Shown here: in pieces, positions 16,748 through 26,269 of the stretch | Layout of the letters: each line of letters starts with the position of its first letter | Position numbering within the stretch: position 1 is the first letter of the stretch | DNA from: Shouchella oshimensis | GTDB lineage: Bacteria > Bacillota > Bacilli > Bacillales > Bacillaceae_D | Direction of reading: 5' to 3' | Assembly (NCBI RefSeq): GCF_002019765.1 | Contig: NZ_KV917380.1 | Location: 610,707 to 674,706 of the forward strand | DNA length: 64,000 nt | The notes under the pieces: model-generated | Told to the model about the DNA's origin: nothing | The model's database searches: none | The model's input: the letters and a program-made list of their open reading frames with translations, nothing else | Translations under genes and position numbers: made by a program

Positions 16748-19700
16748 ATGGATCGATTATGGGTATTTTATGATAAGTATGTGCAGCAGCTTGAATTAAG
16801 CCAAACAGAGCGTTTGTTAGGCTCAAGCGAGGACGTCGACTTACTCGTTCCGCCTCTCCGAGCTAAGATTATCGCTAAAATCGCTCATGACCAGAAGCAA
16901 TGTGTACTTGATAGTGAAGGTATAGGTGAGCATATTCTAGCTGCCGGTGAGACCTTTCAATATAAAGAAGATAACGTTCTTTTTACATTCGTGTATGAAA
17001 GCGAACCGATAAGCGAATGGGTGTATTACATAGGGAAAGAATCGTTCCTTTCGATCGGGCACGAGAGTTCAGCTGACATCGTGTTGCCGAAGGAAAGTCC
17101 TACTTCGTCATGTGCATTAATTAAGCAAGACGACTGTTGGTATGTGTATCCAGAAGAGCATGCCCGTGTGTTTATGAATGGAGAAATTCTAACAAAGAAG
17201 CAACCAGTAAAAAATGGAGATATCGTATTACTTGGCTATACAATGTTTGTTATTAAGGAAAGCGATTTATTGACGATTGAATCAACGGAGCCTATACAAA
17301 CGAGACTCTCTCCCATAGCCGTTCCTACTTCCGAAAGTAAAAAGAAGTACCCTGAGTATCGTCGAACGCCGCGAATTATTTATGAAGAACCAAAAGAAAA
17401 AGTGAATTTCTCCATTCCGGGTCAGGAGTTGGACGATAACCATCGAGCCCTCTGGCTCATCGTATTGCCACCACTAGCGATGCTCATTGTAATGGGAATC
17501 GTTGCTTTGCTCATTCCCCGGGGGATTTTTATCATTATTTCGGTCACAATGTTCACCGTAACGCTCATTACTTCGACGGTCAATTATTTTCGAGAACGGA
17601 AAATCCGTAAACAAAAAGAAGAAAAGCGTCAACGTGTTTATACTCGCTACTTGAAAGAGAAACGGGTCGAACTTCAAGAAATAGCTGATAAGCAACGGCA
17701 TGTACTCGACTATCATTTTCCATCTTTTGAGGAAAGTAAATACATGGCAGCTAACTTAAATCGTCGTATCTGGGAGAAAACGGTCGGTGACGATGATTAT
17801 TTGTATGTCCGTGTTGGAAAATCGTCCATCCCAAGTAGTTTTCAAATTGGTGATCCAGGTGGCGATTTAGCGAATCGAGATCGTGACGAGCTGCTAGAAG
17901 AAGGCGAAACGTTAAAAGAGCATTATTCCTATATTCATGATGCGCCCCTTAGCCTCAGCTTAGCGAGCGGTTCTATTGGCTATGTCGGCCAACTGAAGAC
18001 AATCCAACGGGAAGTCGCTCAAATGGTCGGGCAACTTACTTTTTTTCAAAGCTACCATGATCTTCGTTTCGTTGCTGTTTTCAACGAAGATCAGTATGCA
18101 AGTTGGGAATGGATGAAATGGCTCCCTCATTTTCAATTGCCGCATATGTATGCAAAGGGATTCATCTACAATGAACGGACACGGGACCAACTGTTGACAT
18201 CCATTTATGAAATGGTACGAGAACGGGAGTTGGAGCAAAGCCAAGGCAAACCAAAGCGTTTCATGCCTCATTTCGTTTTTTTAGTCGCCAATCGCAGCTT
18301 GATTAGTGACCATGCAATCATGGAATATTTAGAGGGACCGGACAAGCTTCTAGGGATGTCGGTTATTTTTCTCACGGATGCACAAGAAAATTTAACTGAA
18401 TATGTTCACACAATCATTAAGGCCGTCAATCAAAAGGAAGGCGAAATTGTCATTCGAGAACGGAAAGCGGAACATAAACGCTTTACCTTTGATTCGCACG
18501 ATGCAATAACCAATGAGTGGTATGCCCGCTTGCTAGCATCATTGAATCACCAAAGAGGTATGAGTCGATCGATACCGGATATGGCTTCTTTTCTTGAAAT
18601 GTTTGGCGTCGATCACACAGAAGAATTAGCAATAGAACGCCGGTGGGAAACGACAAACAGCGCCGAATCACTTGCAGTGCCTGTCGGATTTAAAGCGAAG
18701 GATGAACTTCTTGAGCTAAACATCCATGAGAAGGCTCATGGGCCCCATGGTTTGCTAGCAGGAACAACCGGTTCAGGGAAAAGTGAGTTTCTGCAAACGT
18801 ATATTTTATCGTTAGCCGTTCACTACCATCCCCATGAAGTAGCTTTTCTTCTTATTGACTATAAAGGTGGGGGAATGGCACAGCCATTTAAAACGATTCC
18901 TCATTTGCTCGGAACGATTACGAATATCAATGATAGCAAGAATTTTAGTATGCGAGCGTTGGCATCAATCAAAAGTGAATTACGAAAACGGCAGAGATTA
19001 TTCGACCAAAATGTAGTAAACCACATTGATGACTATATGGAATTGTATAAAAATAAACAAGTTATGGAACCAATGCCTCACCTATTCATCATATCCGATG
19101 AATTTGCGGAATTAAAAAACGAGGAACCTGAATTTATTCAAGAACTCGTAAGTGCAGCACGAATCGGACGGAGCCTAGGTGTCCACCTTATTCTTGCGAC
19201 ACAAAAGCCAGGTGGCATCATTGACAACCAAATTTGGAGCAACGCTCGTTTTCGCGTCGCGTTAAAAGTACAAGACGCTCAAGATTCGAAAGAAATTTTG
19301 AAAAACCCCGATGCGGCTAACTTAACTGTAACAGGGCGGGCTTATTTACAAGTTGGTAATAACGAGCTATATGAATTGTTTCAATCTGCATGGAGTGGTG
19401 CGCCGTATTTGCGAGAAACTCATGAAGGTGAAGAAGATGTTGCCTTAGTTACGGATGCAGGGCTAGTACCTATATCCAACGTCCAAACAGTTGCTAGTAA
19501 AAAAGTAAAGAGCATCACGGAAATGGAAGCGGTTGTGAAAGAGATCGAAGTAACAACGGAGCGTTTAAGCATACAAAAAGCGTCAAGCCCATGGCTTGAA
19601 CCGCTTGAAGAATGGCTTCCCCCCGTACAAAAAGATACAGAGGCAGGTATGTTTCCTCTGGCGCTTGCTGATGAGCCAGAAACACAAAGGCAATTCGATG

Positions 19701-21172
19701 TTCAGTATCAATGGCTAAAAGACGGTAATGTTGCTGTCTTTGGATCTGGTGGATATGGGAAATCGACAACGTTAATGGCATTAATGCTTTCTTTTGCCAA
19801 GTCGTTTCATCCAGAAGCGCTTCACTTTTACATTTTTGATTTTGGAAATGGAGCGTTGTTACCGTTTAGGCAGCTACCTCATACAGCCGATTACTTTAAA
19901 ATTGATGAAAAACGTAAAATTGAGAAAGCGATTGCCTTGCTAAAAGCAGAGATGGACGATCGCCGCGAACGATTCCTCGTTCAAGAAGTCAATAGTTTGA
20001 CGATGTATAACCAAACAGCAACAGAGCCTTTGCCTGTTCTATTTATCTTTATTGACAACTTTGATTTGATCAAAGAGGAATATGAGCAATTGGAATCCAC
20101 ATTTATTCAATTTGCTCGCGATGGGCAATCGTTAGGAATGTATGTAAGCTTAACAGCTACAAGAGCGAATGCCTTGCGTCAGCCACTCATGAATGCCATG
20201 AGGACGAAAATTGTCCATTTTATGAATGACCGAAACGATGTCATTACATTGCTTGGTCGCAGTAAGTACGAAATCGAACCAATACCTGGACGGGCCATTA
20301 TAGCGAAAGACAGCCATTCCTTTACACAACTGTATTTGCCAGAAGCTGGTGAAAATGACATGGAAATGATGGAAGCAACAAGACAGACGATCGCCCAATT
20401 AGGACGGCGTTACCAAGACGCTAGGCTGCCGGAAAAAATTGCAATGTTACCTACACAGCTTTCGTTGGAAGCTTTCAAAACACGTGTTGGCGATCCAGGC
20501 GACAGTATTCCTTTTGCTCTTGATGAAGATACCGTTAAGCCAGTATTCTTACAATCAAAATCGGAGCCGCATTTAGTAGTTGTTGGGCAGCCAAGGAAAG
20601 GGAAGACGAACGTTGTCAAAGTTCTATTAAACTACTATTTGCAACAAGAAGTAGAGGAGATTGGATTAGTTGATGGCGCAGACCGCAAGTTGTCTGCTTA
20701 TGTAGGGCAGAAGCTTATTTCCTATATAGATCAAAAAGAACAGATAAAAGACTGGGTGTCAGCGACTGAAGAAAAAATGGCTGTTCGAGAACAAGCTTAC
20801 ATGGATGCGTTAAACAATGGAAGAACGGTCACCGCTTTTCCACCAGTGTTATTAGTAATCGACAGCCTCATCCGTTTCCAACAAACGGTTGATGCGACCA
20901 TACAAGATAAACTAGCGAAGCTAATCAAAAATTCGAGCCATCTAGGTTTTCGAATGATTGTATGTGGCAACTCTGCGGAATTCACGAAAGGCTTCGATCC
21001 TCTGACTGCAGAATTGAAATTGGTGCGTCACTATATAATCGTCATGAAAAAGTCAGACCAAACCCTTGTCAATCTTTCTTTCACGCGAAATGAAGAGGAG
21101 ATCGCACCAGGTTTTGGTTACTATGTCGTCAATGGAATTGAAACAAAAATTAAAATACCAGAAGCTCCATAA
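16748..21172 (+). CDS. essC: EssC/YukBA FtsK/SpoIIIE-type T7SS ATPase
   Basis: The 1474-residue motor of the type VII secretion system. Two FHA-like domains occupy about residues 1-190 (second one IGKESFLSIGHESSADIVLP), followed by two transmembrane helices near 235-275 and three tandem FtsK/SpoIIIE ATPase domains. Walker A motifs are GTTGSGKS near 673, GSGGYGKST near 998 and GQPRKGKT near 1280; Walker B of domain 1 is LFIISDEFAELK. All three P-loops retain Lys and Ser/Thr. It is full-length and fused as in most Firmicutes. The C-terminal domain is where substrate specificity varies among strains. Confidence 0.95.
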   Translation: MDRLWVFYDKYVQQLELSQTERLLGSSEDVDLLVPPLRAKIIAKIAHDQKQCVLDSEGIGEHILAAGETFQYKEDNVLFTFVYESEPISEWVYYIGKESFLSIGHESSADIVLPKESPTSSCALIKQDDCWYVYPEEHARVFMNGEILTKKQPVKNGDIVLLGYTMFVIKESDLLTIESTEPIQTRLSPIAVPTSESKKKYPEYRRTPRIIYEEPKEKVNFSIPGQELDDNHRALWLIVLPPLAMLIVMGIVALLIPRGIFIIISVTMFTVTLITSTVNYFRERKIRKQKEEKRQRVYTRYLKEKRVELQEIADKQRHVLDYHFPSFEESKYMAANLNRRIWEKTVGDDDYLYVRVGKSSIPSSFQIGDPGGDLANRDRDELLEEGETLKEHYSYIHDAPLSLSLASGSIGYVGQLKTIQREVAQMVGQLTFFQSYHDLRFVAVFNEDQYASWEWMKWLPHFQLPHMYAKGFIYNERTRDQLLTSIYEMVRERELEQSQGKPKRFMPHFVFLVANRSLISDHAIMEYLEGPDKLLGMSVIFLTDAQENLTEYVHTIIKAVNQKEGEIVIRERKAEHKRFTFDSHDAITNEWYARLLASLNHQRGMSRSIPDMASFLEMFGVDHTEELAIERRWETTNSAESLAVPVGFKAKDELLELNIHEKAHGPHGLLAGTTGSGKSEFLQTYILSLAVHYHPHEVAFLLIDYKGGGMAQPFKTIPHLLGTITNINDSKNFSMRALASIKSELRKRQRLFDQNVVNHIDDYMELYKNKQVMEPMPHLFIISDEFAELKNEEPEFIQELVSAARIGRSLGVHLILATQKPGGIIDNQIWSNARFRVALKVQDAQDSKEILKNPDAANLTVTGRAYLQVGNNELYELFQSAWSGAPYLRETHEGEEDVALVTDAGLVPISNVQTVASKKVKSITEMEAVVKEIEVTTERLSIQKASSPWLEPLEEWLPPVQKDTEAGMFPLALADEPETQRQFDVQYQWLKDGNVAVFGSGGYGKSTTLMALMLSFAKSFHPEALHFYIFDFGNGALLPFRQLPHTADYFKIDEKRKIEKAIALLKAEMDDRRERFLVQEVNSLTMYNQTATEPLPVLFIFIDNFDLIKEEYEQLESTFIQFARDGQSLGMYVSLTATRANALRQPLMNAMRTKIVHFMNDRNDVITLLGRSKYEIEPIPGRAIIAKDSHSFTQLYLPEAGENDMEMMEATRQTIAQLGRRYQDARLPEKIAMLPTQLSLEAFKTRVGDPGDSIPFALDEDTVKPVFLQSKSEPHLVVVGQPRKGKTNVVKVLLNYYLQQEVEEIGLVDGADRKLSAYVGQKLISYIDQKEQIKDWVSATEEKMAVREQAYMDALNNGRTVTAFPPVLLVIDSLIRFQQTVDATIQDKLAKLIKNSSHLGFRMIVCGNSAEFTKGFDPLTAELKLVRHYIIVMKKSDQTLVNLSFTRNEEEIAPGFGYYVVNGIETKIKIPEAP

Positions 21173-21200
21173 CCAACGGAATTTAAGCGAGGTGGCTTAC

Positions 21201-24200
21201 GTGCAGAAAAAACATATCGTCAAGCTGTTATTGCTTGTCGCAATCATCATTGCTATCCCTTTTGCCTTTTTTCACTACATAGGGCAAGAACCTATGAGAG
21301 AAGAATTAAAAGCTTCCGGCAAAATGGTAGTAGTTAATGAGGACAACGGATACCAATATGAGGAAAATGAACCACTTATTTTAGGTAATGATATTGTATC
21401 CACATTGCAAGGTGACTCGGAATATGAATGGGTAGTGGCTGGTAGAGCTTCTGCTCAAGCTGGATTAGCGAACCAAGAATATGACGCGATTGTCTATATT
21501 GATTCTTCTTTTTCCGAGAACATTATGTCGTTTCAAGATTCACTCCCAAATCAGGCGAGTGTAAATTATGAAATCTATAATAATTTAAATGCAGAGAACC
21601 AAGAACGGGTGCAAAAAGAATTAGAGAGTGCCCAATTAAAAATGAATCAGCAAATTAGCACACAATATTGGCGCTATGTATCGGAGGAAGTGGACCGAGT
21701 TAGAGGAAACTTTACTGACGTGTTGCAAAAAGAAGTTGACTTCTTAAATGAAATGTACTCATTTTACTCGCCAAGTTCACAAGAATTAGCTGAGGAAATT
21801 GAGGTGCAGCGAAGCCGTCTTGATCAGTATTTTTCAGCTACTTCGGATACAGCCAATTTATCTGAAAGCTCTCGTGCGAATCTAGAAGAAGCCCAAGAGG
21901 GATTTAACGAACTTACTGATGCAATGGATCTTTACATGAACTATCAGAATGAGCAAACAGAGATGATGTTACAAGCGAACACTCAAAATGGCGACCTTGT
22001 CAACCAAGCAGTGAATGAGTTTCAACAAGCTTTACAAGTAGGAAGCGGAAATGTACAAGAAAATCAGAGTGTTTTTGCGCCCCAATTCGCCAATGATGGT
22101 GACAGAGTCGTTTCTTTGCTCGGTAACTGGGCAATCGGTTCGTATAAATTTACTGACGACATGAATCGGTTTAATCGCGACATTAACCAAGTATATGCTG
22201 CCCAAGACGAAGCAGTTGATCGCATTCCAAATGCACAGGCTGAACTAATCGGACAATATGCAAATGCAACGCAAGAAGAACGGGCAGAAGCGCAGTTCCG
22301 CCAAACGTTATATGTACGCTACCATTTATCACGGGACGAGGATCCACAGGAAAGCCCTTCTCGACCTGAACAGCCGGAAGAACTGCTAGAGTCGATTGAT
22401 GAAGATCTTCTAAACGACATAGAAGAAACGATTGCTGAAATCGAAAAATTAGTCGGTAGATTAAATCCTGGAGAAATAGACATTCCAGAACCTGATCCAA
22501 CAGAACCAGAATCACCGTCAGAACCTGATCCGGATAATGGAGACAGCGATGAAAATGAGCAACCAGCGCCAGGAGATCGTGATGATAATGGAAGCGGTGA
22601 TGAAGATCCTCCTTCACAGCCAACAGAGCCTCCAAATGAGGAAGAGAATAACGAAGGCGGGAATGAAGAGGAGGAAAGAGGCGAAGAGTCTGAACAAGAA
22701 CCTCCATTAGAAGAAGAGGAGGACCAAGAAGATGTAAATACAGCTCTTTCCTTTACACCGTACCGTGCAGAATTTGTTACTTTTTCTCAGGATGAACTGC
22801 AACGGGTATGGACAAAGGCAATGGAACTACTTAACAACATGGAACCAACATTAAAAGTAGCACAGTGGAGAATAGAGGATCATAGAGAAGTGACCGAGGC
22901 ATTTCTTGATTATGTAGAAAACCTTGAAGACTATGCATCACGTTTGGAACAATATGTTGAACAGCTTGAAGCGCAAGTGATTGACCCAGTTATTGAGGAA
23001 GTTCGCAAGCAAGAACAAGCCGTTTTCAACCGAATAGGTGCATCGCCTTCCTTAATTGACAGTCCAATCCTGTCAACAAATGTACAAGAACTACTTACCT
23101 ATTATGGAGAATTAGCCAAATTAGATTGGGCATATAGTCAGCTAGGTAATTTAAATCAAGACCGAGTGAAGCAACTTGTCGATGAAGACAATCGTGTCCG
23201 TGAGGTTCAGGCTACCATTGATAGGGCACGACAATCCGTCAGTTCGTTTATGGGCAACCAAGCGCAGCTAGAGGAAGCCCAACAATCCGTGGAGGAAGCA
23301 GAAGTAGAGTTTACTCAATTTGTTGCGGATGCAAATAATGTGCTGAACGAGTTAGAGCAATCAATTGCTCAAGAACAACAAGCCATTCTCGAAGAAGTGG
23401 CGGCAATGGCGGAAGCGAGTAACGCTATTGGCGGGAATCTATCTGAAAGCTATGAAGCGATTACTATAGAACCAGCACCGGTGGATGGCTTAAATGGGCA
23501 AATGGTCGTTTCCAATCAACAAATGTCATTAGATGAAGTTCAACAATTAGGAGCATCTGTTGAATCTCTTAGCAACCGCCAAGATGATATTATTGCCCAA
23601 ACAGAAGATCTTCATAGCAATGTGACTGAAGTTCAAGCCAAATCAGATGATTTGAACTCAAGATGGTCAGACAACGTTCAAACAACGGAACTGGTTTACG
23701 AAGACATTCACACGATTTTAGCCAACGCTTTGACTGATGGACATCACAATGACTATGTCTATAACCATCTTTCCAGTCCTGTTGGTGTAAGTGGAGAGCA
23801 AGGAACGGGACCAGCTGAAAGCCTAACACCACCAATCGTTGTGCTTGTCATTGTATTACTATCAAGTTTGCTGATTGGGTTTTTAACACACCACTATAGT
23901 TCGGTGCCAATCTTGGTTAATCTGTCGTTGTTTAGCATGTTATCAATCATTGTTGGTTTAGTCATAAGCATTTATGGCTTATCAATTTACACGATGAGTG
24001 GAAGTCAATCGATACAATGGACCATTATTACGGTTCTCTTGATCTTGGCAACAGCTGGCCTAATCCGTGTTGCCTTTATGGCTGGTCCGTGGGTTGGATG
24101 GCTACTTAGTGTTGCGTGCGTCCTATTCTTTACAAGCCCGCTCCTTGATATGGCCATGCCAAATTTCAGTACGAATAATCTAATTGCGGAACTCTATATT

Positions 24201-24344
24201 TCCATTCAAGCAAGCTCGCAAAATGCATTTCTTACAGGCATGCTTCCATTGGCGCTTATTGCAGCGCTAACGATTGCTGTTCCAATCGTTCGTCATGCGG
24301 TCGTAAACCGCAAAAAAGAAGAGGATGACGTTTATGAAATGTAA
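21201..24344 (+). CDS. esaA: EsaA/YueB membrane protein of T7SS
   Basis: A 1047-residue translocon protein with one N-terminal transmembrane helix (LLLLVAIIIAIPFAFFHYIG), a very long extracellular region with coiled-coil stretches, and about five C-terminal transmembrane helices (from IVVLVIVLLSSLLIGFL). In Bacillus subtilis the homolog YueB is the phage SPP1 receptor. The extracellular part carries an insert of roughly 85 residues rich in Pro, Glu, Asp, Gly and Asn (about 420-505). GTG 21201 follows GAGGTGG and places the membrane helix at the N-terminus; it lies 28 bp after essC. Confidence 0.88.
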   Translation: MQKKHIVKLLLLVAIIIAIPFAFFHYIGQEPMREELKASGKMVVVNEDNGYQYEENEPLILGNDIVSTLQGDSEYEWVVAGRASAQAGLANQEYDAIVYIDSSFSENIMSFQDSLPNQASVNYEIYNNLNAENQERVQKELESAQLKMNQQISTQYWRYVSEEVDRVRGNFTDVLQKEVDFLNEMYSFYSPSSQELAEEIEVQRSRLDQYFSATSDTANLSESSRANLEEAQEGFNELTDAMDLYMNYQNEQTEMMLQANTQNGDLVNQAVNEFQQALQVGSGNVQENQSVFAPQFANDGDRVVSLLGNWAIGSYKFTDDMNRFNRDINQVYAAQDEAVDRIPNAQAELIGQYANATQEERAEAQFRQTLYVRYHLSRDEDPQESPSRPEQPEELLESIDEDLLNDIEETIAEIEKLVGRLNPGEIDIPEPDPTEPESPSEPDPDNGDSDENEQPAPGDRDDNGSGDEDPPSQPTEPPNEEENNEGGNEEEERGEESEQEPPLEEEEDQEDVNTALSFTPYRAEFVTFSQDELQRVWTKAMELLNNMEPTLKVAQWRIEDHREVTEAFLDYVENLEDYASRLEQYVEQLEAQVIDPVIEEVRKQEQAVFNRIGASPSLIDSPILSTNVQELLTYYGELAKLDWAYSQLGNLNQDRVKQLVDEDNRVREVQATIDRARQSVSSFMGNQAQLEEAQQSVEEAEVEFTQFVADANNVLNELEQSIAQEQQAILEEVAAMAEASNAIGGNLSESYEAITIEPAPVDGLNGQMVVSNQQMSLDEVQQLGASVESLSNRQDDIIAQTEDLHSNVTEVQAKSDDLNSRWSDNVQTTELVYEDIHTILANALTDGHHNDYVYNHLSSPVGVSGEQGTGPAESLTPPIVVLVIVLLSSLLIGFLTHHYSSVPILVNLSLFSMLSIIVGLVISIYGLSIYTMSGSQSIQWTIITVLLILATAGLIRVAFMAGPWVGWLLSVACVLFFTSPLLDMAMPNFSTNNLIAELYISIQASSQNAFLTGMLPLALIAALTIAVPIVRHAVVNRKKEEDDVYEM

Positions 24345-24789
24345 AGCCATGGTTACGGGGATAGGAGTATGTTCAGTGCTACTCCTGTCTTCGGTAATGC
24401 CAAGCTTTGCCCAAGAAGAACGAGTGGAACCTGGTGTTTATAAAGAGCGAGAAGTGTTGTTAGAGCTCCGTCAATACAAACCAGAAGCGGAACAGCGGGA
24501 AATTAGAGTGCCTGAAGAACAAAAAATACTCACATTTACTCAGCCTCTAGAAGAAACATACACAGAACTTCAAGATACCTTGTTTGCAAGTAGTGCTGAA
24601 GCGACCCACGAGGAAAATGTAGCTGCTAGCGCCGGGTTGTTCACAGAGGAGAAAGTGTTGGCGCGTCATGTGGTCCCGCTAGAAGAAAGTGGAAATGTGC
24701 TACCATGGATATTAGCAGCTGTAGCGACGGTGCTTGTTTCGATTTTATTGATTTATATTATCCCGAAAACAGCGCAATGGAACGAGTAG
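24334..24789 (+). CDS. essA: EssA-like T7SS membrane protein
   Basis: A 151-residue protein with a signal peptide (VCSVLLLSSVMPSFAQ), an acidic extracellular domain and one C-terminal transmembrane helix (ILAAVATVLVSILLIYIIP). This architecture and its position at the end of the esaA gene match EssA/YueC, an essential T7SS component. It overlaps esaA by 11 bp. ATG 24334 is preferred, with GAGGA 8 bases upstream; ATG 24325 is also in frame. It is the last gene of the operon. Confidence 0.8.
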   Translation: MKCKAMVTGIGVCSVLLLSSVMPSFAQEERVEPGVYKEREVLLELRQYKPEAEQREIRVPEEQKILTFTQPLEETYTELQDTLFASSAEATHEENVAASAGLFTEEKVLARHVVPLEESGNVLPWILAAVATVLVSILLIYIIPKTAQWNE

Positions 24790-24954
24790 CTATATTTCTG
24801 TGGAAATAGAAATTAAGGCGAACCCTGAGGATTAAGGCACACATGCGAAGGTAATCATACTCATTGCAATAGGTTGCGTGTTTATAGTGGAAGGTATGAA
24901 GCGGAAAGTGAATAAAAGAAGCGCATAGGGCGATGAATTGTTGGGAGACGTCCA

Positions 24955-25152
24955 TTACTCTTTTAGCTTCTTTTTTTCTTCCCATTTGATCATATAAGGC
25001 CGTATGAAAAAGCCATATAAAAAACCTCCTATAGCAAAGCCGAGGGTGGAAAGCCAATCTGGATTGCCTTCACGTAAAACAAGGCTCATAATGAGCATCA
25101 TTGTTGCATAAACAAAACTGAACAAGAGACCGTCCTTTAACCGGGTATTCAC
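24955..25152 (-). CDS. Small membrane protein (65 aa)
   Basis: A 65-residue protein with two hydrophobic helices (FSFVYATMMLIMSLVL and LGFAIGGFLYGFFI) and a lysine-rich tail (KWEEKKKLKE). It starts with GTG, whose bases overlap the TGA stop of the upstream 55-residue gene, so the two are probably translationally coupled. Both lie behind a sigma-B-like promoter. The function is unknown; small stress-induced membrane proteins of this type are common in Bacillus. Confidence 0.6.
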   Translation of the reverse strand: MNTRLKDGLLFSFVYATMMLIMSLVLREGNPDWLSTLGFAIGGFLYGFFIRPYMIKWEEKKKLKE

Positions 25153-25316
25153 GAGGGTGCCTTCATTTCCGACGCCATGAAGTGAAAGATTGTATAAGTC
25201 AATCCTGAAAGAACGGTTGCGCTAATAATGTTAACGGTTTGATAACCAGTAGCAAGAATGACAAGTAGCCAAACAACGACAGCGATTGCGATGCATAATG
25301 TATAGGTTCCTTTCAT
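25149..25316 (-). CDS. Small membrane protein (55 aa), sigma-B-type promoter
   Basis: A 55-residue protein beginning MKGTYTLCIAIAVVVWLL with two transmembrane segments (through LATGYQTVNIISATVLSGL). The minus-strand ATG follows GAGGAACTCCT. Its stop codon overlaps the GTG of the next gene, making a two-gene unit. A near-consensus sigma-B promoter lies 40-65 bp upstream. I do not recognise the family; the pair may act together in the membrane under stress. Confidence 0.6.
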   Translation of the reverse strand: MKGTYTLCIAIAVVVWLLVILATGYQTVNIISATVLSGLTYTIFHFMASEMKAPS

Positions 25317-25354
25317 TAGGAGTTCCTCATTTCGATTTTATTTGTTCTCTGTAT

Positions 25355-25379
25355 ATACCCTGATAAAAGGGTTATAAAC
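25355..25379 (-). promoter_or_regulatory. Sigma-B-like promoter
   Basis: On the minus strand GTTTAT (25374-25379), a 13-base spacer and GGGTAT (25355-25360) match the general-stress consensus GTTTAA-N12-15-GGGTAT at 11 of 12 positions, upstream of the two small membrane protein genes. Confidence 0.6.
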
Positions 25380-25385
25380 GAGTGT

Positions 25386-25417
25386 AAAAAAACAGCAAGG
25401 CGCTTAGCCTTGCTGTT
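25386..25417 (-). terminator. Rho-independent terminator
   Basis: AACAGCAAGGC (25391-25401) pairs perfectly with GCCTTGCTGTT (25407-25417). Read on the minus strand it ends in a T run, directly after the 48-residue gene. Confidence 0.8.
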
Positions 25418-25420
25418 TCT

Positions 25421-25567
25421 TTAGAGTTTCCGGCGGCCAGAGATAAGTTGAAAAATAAGAACGACGAGTGCAATAACTAATAAAATATGTACAAGGTTTC
25501 CGCCGATTTCTCCGATAAATCCAAGTAACCATAATACAACTAAAACGACTAAAATTGTCCACAACAT
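25421..25567 (-). CDS. lmo0937-family small membrane protein (48 aa)
   Basis: A 48-residue hydrophobic protein beginning MLWTILVVLVVLWLLGF, with a second helix LLVIALVVLIFQLI and a basic end SGRRKL. This matches the short lmo0937 family of Gram-positive membrane proteins, whose members are often induced in the general stress response; their biochemical role is unknown. A GGAGGAAGC ribosome site precedes the minus-strand ATG, a sigma-B-like promoter lies 34-58 bp upstream and a strong terminator follows. Confidence 0.75.
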   Translation of the reverse strand: MLWTILVVLVVLWLLGFIGEIGGNLVHILLVIALVVLIFQLISGRRKL

Positions 25568-25600
25568 GGTAGCTTCCTCCTTTTTTTAACGTCTTACTCT

Positions 25601-25625
25601 TTTCCCTCTATTTAAAAGGTGAAAC
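25601..25625 (-). promoter_or_regulatory. Sigma-B-like promoter
   Basis: Minus strand GTTTCA (25620-25625), 13-base spacer, GGGAAA (25601-25606). It fits the relaxed GTTTMA-N12-15-GGGWAW pattern of sigma-B promoters, ahead of the lmo0937-family gene. Confidence 0.55.
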
Positions 25626-25762
25626 TGAGAAGAATTTCCTTATTAACTTCCTTTTAATTGTAAAAGAAACGGGTACTGTAACATATATAACAAAACTATT
25701 GTTAAGTAGTTTCTTACTAACAACCATAAATTAGTCTATGAATTGAGTCAGTAGTAGATAAA

Positions 25763-25819
25763 TCGATTATAGAATTGATTGACAATTATAATTTATTGAA
25801 TTAAGCTAATCTTATATTT
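25763..25819 (+). promoter_or_regulatory. Probable promoter region of the precursor-peptide genes
   Basis: The 437-bp space 25568-26004 holds no gene apart from the divergent promoter above. A perfect TATAAT occurs at 25787-25792 with a weak TCGATT 18 bases upstream, and a perfect TTGACA at 25779-25784 without a good partner at normal spacing. The transcription start is therefore uncertain, and a long untranslated leader is likely. Confidence 0.35.
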
Positions 25820-26004
25820 TTTGATAATCTTCATTTTATATCTTTGTCAGTTGTATTACTAGGAAGAATGATTACTAACCGTTATAATTCCAGAAAAATA
25901 TTCTGAGTAGTTGGAAAAGTGAGTGATAGGTTCAGTGCTCAGCATTATAGCAATCAAAACAAAAGATAGAATGATCCTTTTTAATTAGAAAGGAGGTGAA
26001 CATA

Positions 26005-26085
26005 TTGGCTAAAATTGAATCAAAAGAAACACCTGTTGTTAATTTGGATTTAGAACTGCTAGGTGGATCACGTCCTAGGCGATAA
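26005..26085 (+). CDS. Candidate RiPP precursor peptide 1 (core SRPRR)
   Basis: A 26-residue peptide starting at TTG behind AGGAGGTG. Residues 1-21 (MAKIESKETP followed by VVNLDLELLGG) form a leader nearly identical in all three copies; the tail is SRPRR. The LxLELLGG ending resembles double-glycine leaders removed during export. The peptide is too short and too conserved in its leader to be chance, and the neighbouring operon encodes arginine- and PLP-type enzymes with an exporter. I infer it is the substrate of those enzymes, with Arg residues as modification sites. The exact cleavage point is unproven. Confidence 0.75.
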   Translation: MAKIESKETPVVNLDLELLGGSRPRR

Positions 26086-26136
26086 CCGTCATCTTTTTTA
26101 TACTTATGGATTTTATTTGGAAAGGTAGTGAGAAGA

Positions 26137-26220
26137 ATGGCTAAAATCGAATCAAAAGAAACACCTGTTGTTAATTTGGATTTAGAATTACTAGGTGGAT
26201 CGCGTCCAAGAGTTCACTAA
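26137..26220 (+). CDS. Candidate RiPP precursor peptide 2 (core SRPRVH)
   Basis: A 27-residue peptide with the same leader as peptide 1 and a tail SRPRVH, two residues longer than the minimal SRPR. It starts at ATG behind AAAGGTAGTGAG. The nucleotide sequence differs from copy 1 at several silent positions, so the leader protein sequence is under selection rather than being a fresh duplication. The variable extension after SRPR suggests that SRPR is the essential part and the extra residues are tolerated or trimmed. Confidence 0.75.
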   Translation: MAKIESKETPVVNLDLELLGGSRPRVH

Positions 26221-26269
26221 CATCCGTTTAATCATACTTAATCAACTAATAATAAAGGTGGTGTAATGA

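Noticed and set aside
22183-22707. 174-codon minus-strand frame within esaA
   Set aside because: Antisense of the Glu/Pro-rich insert; Leu/His-rich composition is typical of a shadow frame.
24758-25057. 99-codon minus-strand frame overlapping essA end and the 65-aa gene
   Set aside because: No ribosome site, overlaps a better supported gene in another frame, Cys/His/Phe-rich shadow composition.
25763-26004. Riboswitch or T-box before the precursor genes
   Set aside because: The leader is long and AT-rich, but I see no recognisable aptamer or T-box sequence and no antiterminator pair.
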